Position numbers and translations under genes: made by a program. DNA of 64,000 nt from Schaalia sp. ZJ405 (GTDB lineage: Bacteria > Actinomycetota > Actinomycetes > Actinomycetales > Actinomycetaceae), in NCBI RefSeq assembly GCF_011038885.2, contig NZ_CP064952.1, positions 1,984,001 to 2,048,000 of the forward strand, written 5' to 3'. A model generated the notes under the pieces. It did no database searches and was not told where the DNA came from. It saw only the letters and a list, made by a program, of their open reading frames with translations. Below are positions 1 through 8,611 of this stretch, piece by piece (the stretch's first letter is position 1; each line of letters starts with the position of its first letter).

Positions 1-1
1 A

Positions 2-577
2 CTCGGCGTCACCACCGTCTACGTCACCCACGACCAGACTGAAGCGTTGACAATGGGTGACCGCATCGCTGTTCTCAAGGATGGCCTACTTCAGCAGGTT
101 GGCACACCTCGCGAAATGTACGACACCCCTGCGAATGTGTTTGTTGCCGGATTCATTGGCTCACCCGCCATGAATCTTGGACAGTTCACCGTTGACGGCG
201 ACGTGGCAACGATCGGTGCGGCAAAAATTCAGCTGTCGAAGACCACGCTCGATGCAATCACCGCCGAAGACAAGGGCAAGGTGACGATCGGCTTTAGGCC
301 CGAATCTCTTGACGTTGTCCCCTCAACAGATGAGCACTCAATTCCGGTGCGCATCTCCTTCGTTGAAGAACTCGGCTCCGACGCGTTCATCTACGGTGAG
401 CTTGTTGGTTCAGAGGCCAACGATGAGAAGCTTGGATCCGGTGAGGGTTCCAGCCAGATCATCGTCCGCGTTGCCCCGCGTACCGCACCCAACCCCGGCG
501 AAACAATCCACGTGCGTATTCGCCCCGGCGAGGAGCATATCTTCTCCGCATCGACAGGACAGCGTCTTCCTGCCTAA
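2..577 (+). CDS. Sugar-type ABC transporter ATP-binding protein, C-terminal part (5' end outside window)
   Basis: The frame is open from base 2 and has no start in the window. The first visible residues, [20 protein letters not shown], are the H-loop region of an ABC ATPase of the MalK/MsmK/UgpC group, which energises uptake of sugars or glycerol-3-phosphate from the cytoplasmic face of the membrane. The rest, with [10 protein letters not shown] and a late beta-rich tail ending near [18 protein letters not shown], fits the TOBE/OB regulatory domain typical of this group. Walker A and the signature motif lie upstream of the window. A strong hairpin terminator follows. A glycerophosphodiesterase lies 1.5 kb downstream, which would suit a Ugp-like role, but the DUF4032 gene separates them and the substrate cannot be told from this fragment. 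Confidence 0.9.
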   Translation, partial: LGVTTVYVTHDQTEALTMGDRIAVLKDGLLQQVGTPREMYDTPANVFVAGFIGSPAMNLGQFTVDGDVATIGAAKIQLSKTTLDAITAEDKGKVTIGFRPESLDVVPSTDEHSIPVRISFVEELGSDAFIYGELVGSEANDEKLGSGEGSSQIIVRVAPRTAPNPGETIHVRIRPGEEHIFSASTGQRLPA

Positions 578-620
578 TCGTTGCACTGATCAACCGCGAT
601 CCTCGTCGCACTAACGACGT

Positions 621-664
621 CTGTGGGCCTCACTGCTGTCCCTCCTCTGGGGTGAGGCCCACAG
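621..664 (+). terminator. Hairpin terminator after the ABC ATPase
   Basis: Perfect 13-bp inverted repeat CTGTGGGCCTCAC / GTGAGGCCCACAG (621-633 and 652-664) with an 18-base loop, 44 bases after the ABC ATPase stop. There is no long T run after it. It probably ends the transporter transcript. Confidence 0.7.
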
Positions 665-691
665 TCATCTCAACCGCATTTACGTGGAAGA

Positions 692-1966
692 ATGACACCC
701 ATGCCTCACGCAATGGACATTACCGCGGCAACCGTTGACCCTGCGCTCTTTGACCTGCCGTGGGAACTGCCCCTGGAAGAATGGCCAAGCAGCATTCTCG
801 CCGCACTTCCCCGAGGGATCTCCCGGCATGTCGTCCGCTTTGTTCACCTCTCAGACCGCGTCATCGCCGTCAAGGAAATCGGTGAAAGCGTTGCCCACCG
901 TGAGTATCAGCTCCTGCGTGACCTCACGCGCATGGACGCCCCCTCGGTCACTCCGACAGCCGTCATTACCGGTCGCCGGTCAGCAACCGGTGAGGAACTC
1001 AACGGCGTCCTCGTTACCGAACACCTGCAATTCTCACTGCCTTACCGCGCCCTTTTCTCCCGGCACATGACCGAAGACACCGCAACACGACTCATCGACG
1101 CCCTCGCTGTTCTCCTTGTCCGCCTCCACCTGCACGGTTTCTACTGGGGAGATGTCTCGTTATCCAACACCCTCTTCCGGCGCGACGCCGGCGCTTTCAG
1201 CGCCTACCTCGTGGACGCGGAAACAGGGGAACTCCACCCGAAACTCACCGACGGGCAACGCACCTACGACGTTGATCTGGCCCGCACCAACATCATTGGT
1301 GAGCTCATGGATCTTCAGGCCGGAACCTACTTCCCTGCTGACTCTGATCCTGTCATGGTGGGCGACCGCATTCGGAGCCGTTACGAGGACCTCTGGGGCG
1401 AGCTCACCAGCACGGAAACAATCGATGACAATCAGCGGTATCGAGTTGTCGATCGGATTCGCCGCCTCAACGACCTCGGATTCGACGTCGGTGAACTCCA
1501 GATGACCTCCGACGAATCGGGGCGACGCCTGCATATTCAACCAAAGGTGGTCGACGCCGGTCATCACCATCGCAAGCTCATGCGCCTGACCGGAATGGAT
1601 GTTGGTGAGCACCAGGCACAACGCCTACTGAACGACATCGACACCTACCGTGCGATCACCGGAAAGTCGCACCTTCCCCTGGAGATTGTGGCCCACGACT
1701 GGCTGACGAATGTGTTCGAACCCGTCATCGAGGCGATTCCACCGCAGCTTGCTCTCAAGCTCGAACCCGCGCAGATATTCCACGAGTTCCTCGATCATCG
1801 GTGGTTCCTTGGGAAGGAAAAACACACTGACCCGTCGTTCGACGAAGCAATCCGTTCCTATGTCGAAACCGTTCTTCCGCAAAAACGCGACGAGGCCGTC
1901 CTCGTTGATACAGAACTGAACAACGGCACACATTCCACCGCTGCGGTGTCTGAGGATCTCTGGTAG
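692..1966 (+). CDS. DUF4032 family protein with a kinase-like fold
   Basis: A 424-residue protein that I place in the actinobacterial DUF4032 family. Residues 55-180 look like a lipopolysaccharide-kinase/RIO-type fold. AVKE carries K61 where the ATP lysine would be, REY has E71, HGFYWGDVSLSN (148-159) has D154 and N159 in the catalytic-loop position, and LVDAE has D175 where DFG would be. The C-terminal half is the DUF4032 part and contains a helical segment HHHRKLMRLTG. The substrate is unknown. Start: ATG 692 follows GGAAG closely; ATGs at 701 and 713 are alternatives. Two copies of the dispersed CGTCCTCGT word (1006, 1897) lie inside the gene. The next gene follows on the same strand after 94 bases. 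Confidence 0.8.
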   Translation: MTPMPHAMDITAATVDPALFDLPWELPLEEWPSSILAALPRGISRHVVRFVHLSDRVIAVKEIGESVAHREYQLLRDLTRMDAPSVTPTAVITGRRSATGEELNGVLVTEHLQFSLPYRALFSRHMTEDTATRLIDALAVLLVRLHLHGFYWGDVSLSNTLFRRDAGAFSAYLVDAETGELHPKLTDGQRTYDVDLARTNIIGELMDLQAGTYFPADSDPVMVGDRIRSRYEDLWGELTSTETIDDNQRYRVVDRIRRLNDLGFDVGELQMTSDESGRRLHIQPKVVDAGHHHRKLMRLTGMDVGEHQAQRLLNDIDTYRAITGKSHLPLEIVAHDWLTNVFEPVIEAIPPQLALKLEPAQIFHEFLDHRWFLGKEKHTDPSFDEAIRSYVETVLPQKRDEAVLVDTELNNGTHSTAAVSEDLW

Positions 1967-2015
1967 AAACCGGACGCCCGGCGGTGGGATAATCGCACGG
2001 AGAAAAGCGCCACCT

Positions 2016-2024
2016 CGTCCTCGT
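2016..2024 (-). repeat. Dispersed word CGTCCTCGT, intergenic copy
   Basis: Copy in the form CCTCGTCCTCGTTC between the DUF4032 gene and the glycerophosphodiesterase gene, 37 bases before the latter's start. Confidence 0.75.
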
Positions 2025-2060
2025 TCATCACGACGGCGGTCCCCACGAAGGAGCCCCACC

Positions 2061-2813
2061 ATGCCGAACTATCCGCGAATTTTTGCCCACCGAGGGGCAT
2101 CATCGCTGGCCCCCGAAAACACCATTGCCTCATTCTCAAAGGCAATGGAAGTGGGAGCCTCTTGGATCGAATTCGACGTTGACGTCATCGGCGACGGGTC
2201 ACTCATCGTCATCCACGATGATCAACTCGACCGCACAACGAACGGAAAAGGTGGCTACTACACCCTCGGATTCTCCGACATTCGCACACTCGATGCGGGC
2301 TCATGGTTCTCCGATACGTATCGTTTTGAGCGTATCCCCGAGGCCCTCGACGTCGTCGAATTTGCAAATACCGCCTCCCTGGGGATGAACCTCGAAATCA
2401 AGCCGTGCCGAGGGGGAACACACCTGCGCGAAACACTCATTGAGAACCTCGCCGTTGTTGTTGACCGCGTTGCTACCCCCGATCGCTTCATCGTGTCGTC
2501 CTTCGACCACGACGCTCTTGCGGCGTTCCACAACGCATACCCCGACGTTGCTCTCGGATGGCTTTTCGATCGCGACAACCAACCCGGACCCACGTGGGAA
2601 GAGGGCGCCGGAAAGATCGGATGCCGCGCAATCCACCCCGACAACGAGGGGCTCACACGGGACGAGGTCGGGCGTATGCGCGACGCTGGTTTCGATGTCA
2701 ATGTGTGGACCGTCAACACCGTTGAGCGCGCAGAAGAACTGGCTGACTGGGGAGTGACCGGGATTTTCACCGACTACCCCCAGATTTTCCCAGCCGACGC
2801 CCTCCGGAAGTAG
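2061..2813 (+). CDS. Glycerophosphodiester phosphodiesterase
   Basis: A 250-residue cytoplasmic-type GDPD (UgpQ/GlpQ family), which hydrolyses deacylated phospholipid head groups to glycerol-3-phosphate and an alcohol. The catalytic signature is complete: AHRGASSLAPENT (H10, R11), WIEFDV (E37, D39) and IHDDQLDRTTNG (H52). Later strands EIKP, SSFD and VNVWTVN complete the TIM barrel. No signal peptide is present, so it acts inside the cell like UgpQ. The start ATG is preceded by GAAGGAG at good spacing. The end lies close to a double hairpin shared with the convergent gene. Confidence 0.92.
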   Translation: MPNYPRIFAHRGASSLAPENTIASFSKAMEVGASWIEFDVDVIGDGSLIVIHDDQLDRTTNGKGGYYTLGFSDIRTLDAGSWFSDTYRFERIPEALDVVEFANTASLGMNLEIKPCRGGTHLRETLIENLAVVVDRVATPDRFIVSSFDHDALAAFHNAYPDVALGWLFDRDNQPGPTWEEGAGKIGCRAIHPDNEGLTRDEVGRMRDAGFDVNVWTVNTVERAEELADWGVTGIFTDYPQIFPADALRK

Positions 2814-2844
2814 GAATCAGCCCACGACAATAGGCGCTGCGGCC

Positions 2845-2917
2845 TCGCCTCGTCAGGTACGGCCAACGAGGCGAATCCGACAGCGTTCTGGGTGTCTAGA
2901 TCCAGGGGCGCTGTCGG
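2845..2917. terminator. Two hairpins between convergent genes
   Basis: First hairpin: TCGCCTCGT (2845-2853) pairs with ACGAGGCGA (2866-2874). Second hairpin: CCGACAGCG (2877-2885) pairs with CGCTGTCGG (2909-2917). They lie between the glycerophosphodiesterase gene and the convergent hypothetical gene and probably end both transcripts. Confidence 0.6.
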
Positions 2918-2939
2918 GGCGATAAATGGGGGCCTTGCC

Positions 2940-4139
2940 TCAGTCCTCGGGGCTATTGCGCCGACGGCGGCGCGCAACGTACTTCGCCAGCGACAGCTCC
3001 GCCAGGGAATCAACGATCATCAGCGAACCGGCGATACCTGCAAAGACGGTCAGACCCGAGCGTGGTTTCTTTGCTCGGACGGCTGACACCAGGAGCCCCG
3101 ATCCGATAATTGCCTCAAATGTTGCCGCGCAGTGAATGAGCCACGGACGCTGAACGGCGATGTTTTCGTACGAGTTCCACAGCGGCTGCATCCGCGACTC
3201 AGGTTCACCGAGCATGATGTCAACGCTGCGGCCAATCGCATTGGAGACCCCGCGGGCGCGGTGCACGGTGACCTCTTCAACGTGATCGATGTCGAGTGCG
3301 CCTAAAAGGAAGCCCGCGACACCCGAGGGAAGTCCGAGGGCGTGAACGACCTTCCAGACCGCATCTTCACCGGATGTCTTCGTGGAGTCAACGAGGGCGT
3401 CAACATCGGCTCCCGGAACATATGTGGCAATCTGACGAAGATCCGGCCGGTCACCCACGAGGTCAATTGTTTCGGCGGCAACCGCGTCGGGGGATTCGTT
3501 CCCGCCTGCGACGATCAGGGAATCCATATCCCAGTTATGGGCAACGATATGCTCTAGGTGATCATCGGTAACGAGGAAGACTTGGAATTCCCCATCGGTC
3601 ATCGACAGGGTCACCAGCGGAACATCACCGAAGTTCCAGCCGGCCTTTTCTGGGGGAAGTTCCGCAAGTAGCGCACGGTGGTCGTCACTGAGTTCGAGGC
3701 TCCCCAGGTCGATCCCTTCCAGGGCGGCCAGCAGAGGAACGGACGAGGCCGGGGTCCGTCCAATCTCAACGATTCGCGATACTGGCTCTTCTTGGTCCTC
3801 AATCTCATCAGCAGGCCAGGCATCCGCCAGTGGGGATTCACCTTGAGGGAGGTGATCAACGCTGTGCGTCCCAATCCGTACCTCCGCGTCATAGAGCACG
3901 GCGATCTCTTCGGCCAGGTCTTCCACGGAGGGTCCCGATGTGACTTCCGATTCCCCTGCCGCAACCGTCGCGACAGCGCCATCGGCAACCGCGACGTTCA
4001 GTCCCAGGAGCTGAGGCGAGGACGAGAACCATTCAAGCTGGGCAAGGATCTGACTTTCCCGGAGATGCTGTGCGACCTTCATTGGATCGAGATCGCGCCC
4101 GATGATCATGCCTTCAACTCGGGTCCACACTGGTTCCAT
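2940..4139 (-). CDS. Uncharacterised protein with C-terminal membrane segments
   Basis: Not recognised. The frame opens at 4223, but I prefer the ATG at 4139 (MEPVWTRVEGMIIG) because AAGAAGGGG lies about 8 bases before it; this gives 399 residues. The N-terminal two-thirds are soluble, acidic and rich in D/E loops. Near the C-terminus two hydrophobic stretches (around LIHCAATFEAIIGSGLLVSA and TVFAGIAGSLMIVDSLAEL) could be membrane helices, followed by a basic tail with RRRRR. No catalytic motif stands out. It is monocistronic, between the convergent glycerophosphodiesterase gene and the terminator region of fba. Confidence 0.75.
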   Translation of the reverse strand: MEPVWTRVEGMIIGRDLDPMKVAQHLRESQILAQLEWFSSSPQLLGLNVAVADGAVATVAAGESEVTSGPSVEDLAEEIAVLYDAEVRIGTHSVDHLPQGESPLADAWPADEIEDQEEPVSRIVEIGRTPASSVPLLAALEGIDLGSLELSDDHRALLAELPPEKAGWNFGDVPLVTLSMTDGEFQVFLVTDDHLEHIVAHNWDMDSLIVAGGNESPDAVAAETIDLVGDRPDLRQIATYVPGADVDALVDSTKTSGEDAVWKVVHALGLPSGVAGFLLGALDIDHVEEVTVHRARGVSNAIGRSVDIMLGEPESRMQPLWNSYENIAVQRPWLIHCAATFEAIIGSGLLVSAVRAKKPRSGLTVFAGIAGSLMIVDSLAELSLAKYVARRRRRNSPED

Positions 4140-4315
4140 CGTTCGCATCCCCTTCTTTGTGAATGTCCACTGAGTCCTTGAGTGATACGGAACTGGCTTA
4201 ATCACATCACGAACTTGTGTCACTTGTCCCGTTTTAGAGTGAATTTCGCTGAAAACGTCAACGGGTGTGGGCAGTCCTCAACTCATCACAATACGCACTG
4301 ATGGGATGCCTGCCT

Positions 4316-4324
4316 CGTCCTCGT
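4316..4324 (-). repeat. Dispersed word CGTCCTCGT, full 14-mer, intergenic
   Basis: Exact GCCTCGTCCTCGTT, between the fba terminator and the start of the minus-strand hypothetical gene. It is followed directly by the GC-rich fba terminator area. Confidence 0.8.
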
Positions 4325-4356
4325 TAAGGCGCGCGGCGCTGTTCTGCGCGCACGAA

Positions 4357-4416
4357 AGGGCCCGTCGCGCGGGTGCGTGACGGGCCCTCCAGTCTCAGTC
4401 AGCGAAGGACTGAGAC
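4357..4416 (-). terminator. fba terminator, two stacked hairpins
   Basis: AGGGCCCGTC (4357-4366) pairs with GACGGGCCCT (4379-4388). On the minus strand the stem is followed by TTCG. A second hairpin, GTCTCAGTC (4392-4400) with GACTGAGAC (4408-4416), lies between it and the fba stop. Confidence 0.75.
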
Positions 4417-4434
4417 AAATTCGTGTTCAGCAGC

Positions 4435-5463
4435 TCACTTCATCTTGGTGCCGACGGAGCCCAGGCGCTCACAGGCCTCAACAACACGAGCAGCCATACC
4501 AGCTTCAGCGGCCTTGCCCCACGAACGCGGGTCGTACATCTTCTTGTTACCGACTTCCTGGTCGACCTTGAGCACGCCGTCGTAGTTGCGGAACATGTGG
4601 TCAACAACCGGGCGGGAGAATGCGTACTGCGTGTCTGTATCAACGTTCATCTTGATCACACCGTTGGCAACAGCCAGGGCGATCTCATCAGCCGTCGAAC
4701 CAGAACCACCGTGCATCACGAGGTCGAAGGGACGGTCATTCTTCCAACCAACCTTGGCCGCAACCTCTTCCTGAATGGTTCCGAGGATCTCAGGACGCAG
4801 CTTGACGTGTCCGGGCTTGTACACGCCGTGGACGTTACCGAAAGTCAGAGCCGTCAGGTAACGGCCATTCTCACCCAGGCCAAGAGCCTCAACGGTCTTG
4901 AGCGCGTCTTCAGTGGTGGTGTACAGCTTCTCGTTGATTTCACCAACGACGCCGTCTTCTTCGCCACCGACAACACCGATCTCAATCTCGAGGATCGTGT
5001 TGGCCTTGACCGACAGAGCAAGCAGCTCCTTCGCAATCTCAAGGTTCTCATCAAGGAGAACAGCCGAGCCGTCCCACATGTGCGACTGGAAGGTCGGGTT
5101 TTCACCGCGAGCGTGCTGCTCGGCTTCAAGCTCCAGAAGCGGGCGAACCCAGGAGTCAATGTTCTGCTTGGCGCAGTGGTCGGTGTGCAGGGCAATTGTC
5201 ACGCCGTAGTTCTTCGCAACCTCATGGGCGTAGGCAGCAAGAGCGAGAGAACCAGTGACACGATTCTTAATCGTCGAACCGGAAGCGTATTCAGCGCCAC
5301 CGACGGAAACCTGGATGATGCCGTCGGACTCGGCCTCGGCGAAGCCCTGGATAGCAGCGGTAACGGTCTGGGACGAGGTCACGTTAATCGCGGGGTAGGC
5401 GAACTTGCCTTCCTTCGCACGATTGAGCATTTCACCGTAGACCTCAGGGGTTGCGATAGGCAC
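4435..5463 (-). CDS. fba: Class II fructose-bisphosphate aldolase
   Basis: A 342-residue metal-dependent aldolase that splits fructose-1,6-bisphosphate into DHAP and glyceraldehyde-3-phosphate in glycolysis and runs in reverse in gluconeogenesis. Class II marks are clear: ALHTDHC (catalytic D and zinc H), the QSHMWDGSA loop, EIEIGVVGGEEDG, NVHGVYKPG (zinc H) and MHGGSGST (zinc H and phosphate loop), then KMNVDTD. The start codon is GTG, with AGGAGG five bases before it. It stands alone with its own terminator. The upstream gap to the SpoU methyltransferase gene is 161 bases and shows no clear operator. Confidence 0.97.
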   Translation of the reverse strand: MPIATPEVYGEMLNRAKEGKFAYPAINVTSSQTVTAAIQGFAEAESDGIIQVSVGGAEYASGSTIKNRVTGSLALAAYAHEVAKNYGVTIALHTDHCAKQNIDSWVRPLLELEAEQHARGENPTFQSHMWDGSAVLLDENLEIAKELLALSVKANTILEIEIGVVGGEEDGVVGEINEKLYTTTEDALKTVEALGLGENGRYLTALTFGNVHGVYKPGHVKLRPEILGTIQEEVAAKVGWKNDRPFDLVMHGGSGSTADEIALAVANGVIKMNVDTDTQYAFSRPVVDHMFRNYDGVLKVDQEVGNKKMYDPRSWGKAAEAGMAARVVEACERLGSVGTKMK

Positions 5464-5624
5464 AGGAGCCTCCTAATCGAATGACAGTTTTGCCATTGAC
5501 CATTCTCCCACACTCCACAGAATCCGGTCACAGCGTGAACAAGCACACCATCGCAATACACACATGTGCGCACACAGCTAGCGACCACACGCAAGAAAAC
5601 ACGGGACCATCGGCCCGCACGATC

Positions 5625-6350
5625 TCACGAACCGCTGCCCACAGCCCGCTGTGCCTGTACCCACATGACAATCGCCGCAGCATGACCAACATTCATTGAC
5701 CGCGTTGACCCGCGCTGCGTAATCGCCACAATCATCTCGCAGGCCTCGATCATGTCCTCGCTCAGGCCACCTGATTCCTCACCGAAGACGAGACATGCAT
5801 GCTCAGGAAGCTCCGCTTCCTCCACCGCAACCGATCCGTCCACGTTATCGACCCCAACGAGGACAAGACCCGACCTTTGGCAGTACTCAGCAAGAGCGCG
5901 CGCATCGGGAAGATGATCAACCGACATGTATCGATCTGTCACCATTGCGCCGCGACGATTCCATCGTTTACGCCCAACGATGTGAACGGCACGAGCACCC
6001 AAGGCATTCGCCGTGCGCACAATCGACCCGATGTTGAAGTCGTGAGCCAGGTTCTCAACGGCAATCTCAAAGGGAAGCGAATGTTCAGCGATATCCCGAC
6101 GGATCGCTTCCATCGTCCAATACCGGTATCGATCCTCGACGTTGCGCGAATCCCCGTGCTCCAAAAGCTCAGGGTCGTACCGGGTGTCTGTTGGCCATGC
6201 GTCGCGACCACCTGGCCACGGGCCAACACCCCTGACAGCGTCCGGCATTCCCTCGCTCCCTCCAGGGGACGAGGACGTCGCCGCCTTCACTTGAGATTCT
6301 GATTCACGGAGTGAGCGCCCACCGCTGCCTGACCGCGACTCCGTTTCCAC
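5625..6350 (-). CDS. SpoU/TrmH family RNA 2'-O-methyltransferase
   Basis: A SPOUT methyltransferase that transfers a methyl group from SAM to a ribose 2'-OH of tRNA or rRNA; the target base is not evident. All three SpoU motifs are present: NIGSIVRTANALGA (from N106), VFGEESGGLS, and the C-terminal knot STRSMNVGHAAAIVMW. The first 50 or so residues are low-complexity (S/G/P rich) and carry the dispersed repeat (6269), read there as TSSSP. Start is uncertain: GTG 6350 is the long form; ATG 6248 (MPDAVRG) has a purine-rich GGAGGGAGCGAGGGA before it and would leave the repeat outside the gene. Confidence 0.9.
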   Translation of the reverse strand: METESRSGSGGRSLRESESQVKAATSSSPGGSEGMPDAVRGVGPWPGGRDAWPTDTRYDPELLEHGDSRNVEDRYRYWTMEAIRRDIAEHSLPFEIAVENLAHDFNIGSIVRTANALGARAVHIVGRKRWNRRGAMVTDRYMSVDHLPDARALAEYCQRSGLVLVGVDNVDGSVAVEEAELPEHACLVFGEESGGLSEDMIEACEMIVAITQRGSTRSMNVGHAAAIVMWVQAQRAVGSGS

Positions 6351-6392
6351 AACTCCCCCTGATCAGCCACAAGTCCCATTGATGGAACCTCG

Positions 6393-6421
6393 GGCCGGCC
6401 AAGGGCCGGCCTCGTCCTCGT
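6393..6421. repeat. GGCCGGCC hairpin joined to a dispersed-repeat copy in a divergent promoter gap
   Basis: GGCCGGCC (6393-6400), three-base loop, GGCCGGCC (6404-6411), then TCGTCCTCGTT (core 6413-6421). It lies in the 142-base gap between the divergent SpoU and PH-domain genes. No T run follows, so it does not look like a simple terminator. Confidence 0.6.
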
Positions 6422-6492
6422 TAATAACGGAAAATCCACAACTATCGGGCCTCACCTTAGTGCCCGCAGCAAAGTAATGGCACCATTAAGGT

Positions 6493-7074
6493 ATGGGAAT
6501 GCCACAGAAGCTGCTCAGTCGTGACGAAATCATCGTCCGACACATGCGCACGCATATCAAATCGATCCTCGGCAATATCTTCATCGCCGTCCTCCTTGTG
6601 GCGCTCGGAATCATCAGCTCCGTGCTTCTGCCCGCGGATTGGGCGCCGGCAAGCCACATCGTCACGTGGAGTGTTGTCGTTATTCTCCTCTTCCCGTCGT
6701 TCATTCTTCCGTTCGTCCGATGGGCCACATCGACCTACACGATCACAACGAAACGCGTGATCACACGGCATGGAATCCTCACGAAACGCGGCCACGACCT
6801 GCCGCTGTCGCGAATCTCCAATGTCACTCATGAAAGCTCGCTGTCAGATCGATTCTTCGGGTGCGGCACGCTCACGCTTGAAACTTCATCGAACGATCCG
6901 CTGACTCTCACGGATATCCCGAAAATCCACACCGTTCAGGTCGAAATCACCGACCTAATTTTCAACGATGTCCAGGGCGCGGTGGACGCAGATCCCACGG
7001 ACACTCCTCAGGCCCTTCACACAGGTACACCCCAGGGACCATCCCAGCCACCGACCAACAACTCACCCGCGTGA
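6493..7074 (+). CDS. PH-domain (bPH2, YdbS-like) membrane protein
   Basis: A 193-residue membrane protein. Two hydrophobic helices (roughly residues 20-42, IFIAVLLVALGIISSVLL, and 54-76, WSVVVILLFPSFILPF) are followed by a bacterial pleckstrin-like domain: TITTKRVITRHGILTKR, then LPLSRISNVTHESSLSDRFFGCGTLTLET, the usual bPH2 pattern. The C-terminal 35 residues are proline/threonine rich and probably disordered. Function within the family is poorly known. Start ATG 6493 has TAAGG nearby; ATG 6499 is possible. The next gene starts 47 bases later on the same strand. Confidence 0.85.
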   Translation: MGMPQKLLSRDEIIVRHMRTHIKSILGNIFIAVLLVALGIISSVLLPADWAPASHIVTWSVVVILLFPSFILPFVRWATSTYTITTKRVITRHGILTKRGHDLPLSRISNVTHESSLSDRFFGCGTLTLETSSNDPLTLTDIPKIHTVQVEITDLIFNDVQGAVDADPTDTPQALHTGTPQGPSQPPTNNSPA

Positions 7075-7121
7075 CACATTCCCACCGACGTCTCATATAC
7101 CCCACCACGAAAGGTTGATCC

Positions 7122-7946
7122 ATGATTTCACCTGCCGCAGAGCCTCTCCCCCTTGAAGATATGCCCCCAATTTCCGCCTGGATGACGGACATGGACGGTG
7201 TGCTTGTCAAGGAAAATCGCGCCCTCCCCGGAGCTACCGAATTCCTCGGTGCACTACGAGAGTACGGCTGCCCCTTCCTCGTCTTGACGAATAATTCGAT
7301 CTTCACTAATCGCGACCTGTCTGCCCGTCTCGCACGCTCTGGACTTGACGTTCCCGAAGACCACATCTGGACCAGCGCTAACGCCACCGCGGCGTTCCTC
7401 AAGCAGCAGTCACCAAACTCATCGGCGTTCGTCATCGGTGAAGCCGGACTGACAACCGCTTTGCACGGCGCCGGATACATCATGACTGACACCGACCCCG
7501 AGTACGTTGTCCTCGGTGAGGTGCGTTCCTACGATTTTGTTGCCCTCACCCACGCGGTTCGTCTCATTGAAAAAGGCGCGAAGTTCATCGCGACAAACCC
7601 CGACGTGTCCGGACCGTCAGATCAGGGAACCCTGCCGGCAACCGGGTCGATCGCGGCGATGATTTCCGCTGCAACGGGTAAGCGCCCCTACTTCGTGGGT
7701 AAGCCGAATCCGGTGATGATTCGGGCGGGTCTGAATAAGATCGGCGTTCACTCCGAAGACGCCGCAATGGTCGGAGACCGTATGGACACCGACGTTCAAG
7801 CTGGTGTTGAAGCTGGTTTGCGGACCTTCCTTGTTCTGTCGGGTTCAACATCGCGCGACCATATCGAGGAGTATCCTTTCCGTCCCTTCGATGTGTACGA
7901 CGGCATCGGCAATCTCGTTCCGCTGGTCACCGGCGAGGAAGGCTAA
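7122..7946 (+). CDS. HAD-IIA phosphatase, NagD-like
   Basis: A 274-residue member of the HAD superfamily, subclass IIA (NagD/PGP type), which dephosphorylates small phosphorylated metabolites or nucleotides. Motif I is DMDGV (D23, D25), motif II LTNNS, the motif III lysine is in FVGKPNP, and motif IV is MVGDRMDTD. The cap domain between motifs II and III carries the substrate site and does not tell which substrate is used. The stop lies 10 bases before pyrE, so the two are probably cotranscribed; a nucleotide-related role is plausible but inferred only from position. RBS GAAAGG precedes the ATG. Confidence 0.9.
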   Translation: MISPAAEPLPLEDMPPISAWMTDMDGVLVKENRALPGATEFLGALREYGCPFLVLTNNSIFTNRDLSARLARSGLDVPEDHIWTSANATAAFLKQQSPNSSAFVIGEAGLTTALHGAGYIMTDTDPEYVVLGEVRSYDFVALTHAVRLIEKGAKFIATNPDVSGPSDQGTLPATGSIAAMISAATGKRPYFVGKPNPVMIRAGLNKIGVHSEDAAMVGDRMDTDVQAGVEAGLRTFLVLSGSTSRDHIEEYPFRPFDVYDGIGNLVPLVTGEEG

Positions 7947-7956
7947 GCTGAATCCC

Positions 7957-8526
7957 ATGACACACGACTCGCATAAAGCTCGCCTTGCTGAGCTGGTCAA
8001 GGAACTTGCCGTTATTCATGAGAAAGTCACTTTGGCATCGGGACGTGAATCTGATTTCTACGTCGACATGCGCCGGGCAACGCTTCACCACGAGGCTGCA
8101 CCTCTGATCGGACATGTCATGCTGGACCTGCTTGAAGAGTCCGGTTTCGCCCCCGGTGAAGACTATGACGCTGCCGGTGGACTGACGATGGGTGCGGATC
8201 CTGTTGCCGCTGCAATGCTTCATGCTGCCGCGTCACGTGGTCTTTGTCTGGATGCCTTCGTTGTGCGTAAGGCTGCGAAGGATCACGGAATGAAGCGCCG
8301 CATTGAGGGCCCCGATGTTGCCGGACGCAAAGTTGTTGTTCTGGAGGATACCTCGACAACCGGCGGTTCCCCCCTTGAGGCCGCGAAAGCTCTTCGCGAG
8401 GCCGGCGCAGAAGTTGTTGCCGTCGCGGTGATCGTCGACCGGGCAACGGGTGCGAAGGAAAAAATTGAGGCTGAGGGATTCCCGTATTTTTACGCCCTCG
8501 GCCTCGAAGATCTCGGCCTCGCCTAG
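7957..8526 (+). CDS. pyrE: Orotate phosphoribosyltransferase
   Basis: Joins orotate to PRPP to form OMP in pyrimidine synthesis. I start it at ATG 7957 (MTHDSHKARLAEL), just after the stop of the HAD gene, giving 189 residues. The frame is open further upstream but overlaps the HAD gene. Family signs are KVTLASGRESDFYVDMRRATL, the DAAGGLTMGADPVA segment, FVVRKAAKDHG with its basic active-site residues, and the PRPP loop VVVLEDTSTTGGS. Other pyr genes are not nearby. The gene ends at a hairpin made from the dispersed repeat. Confidence 0.95.
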   Translation: MTHDSHKARLAELVKELAVIHEKVTLASGRESDFYVDMRRATLHHEAAPLIGHVMLDLLEESGFAPGEDYDAAGGLTMGADPVAAAMLHAAASRGLCLDAFVVRKAAKDHGMKRRIEGPDVAGRKVVVLEDTSTTGGSPLEAAKALREAGAEVVAVAVIVDRATGAKEKIEAEGFPYFYALGLEDLGLA

Positions 8527-8562
8527 GCTCGACGAAAATCACCGCCTAGCCGCGCCAATCTC

Positions 8563-8603
8563 ATCGCCTCGTCTCGTCAGAAATGCCACGAGGACGAGGC
8601 GAT
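8563..8603. terminator. Hairpin built from a pair of dispersed-repeat copies
   Basis: ATCGCCTCGTCTCGT (8563-8577) pairs with ACGAGGACGAGGCGAT (8588-8603) with a single unpaired base and a 10-base loop. The right arm contains the exact core ACGAGGACG (8588-8596). It lies between the convergent pyrE and dehydrogenase genes. The use of an inverted repeat pair as a terminator is like that of uptake sequences in Neisseria and Haemophilus. Confidence 0.7.
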
Positions 8604-8611
8604 GACAGTCG

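Noticed and set aside
4423..5484. Long plus-strand open frame of 353 codons opposite fba
   Set aside because: It is the mirror of the aldolase gene on the other strand; fba matches its family over its full length and has a ribosome site and terminator.
7804..7956. Longer pyrE start inside the HAD gene
   Set aside because: The extra residues overlap the conserved end of the HAD gene in another frame, and the ATG at 7957 matches the normal start of the family.
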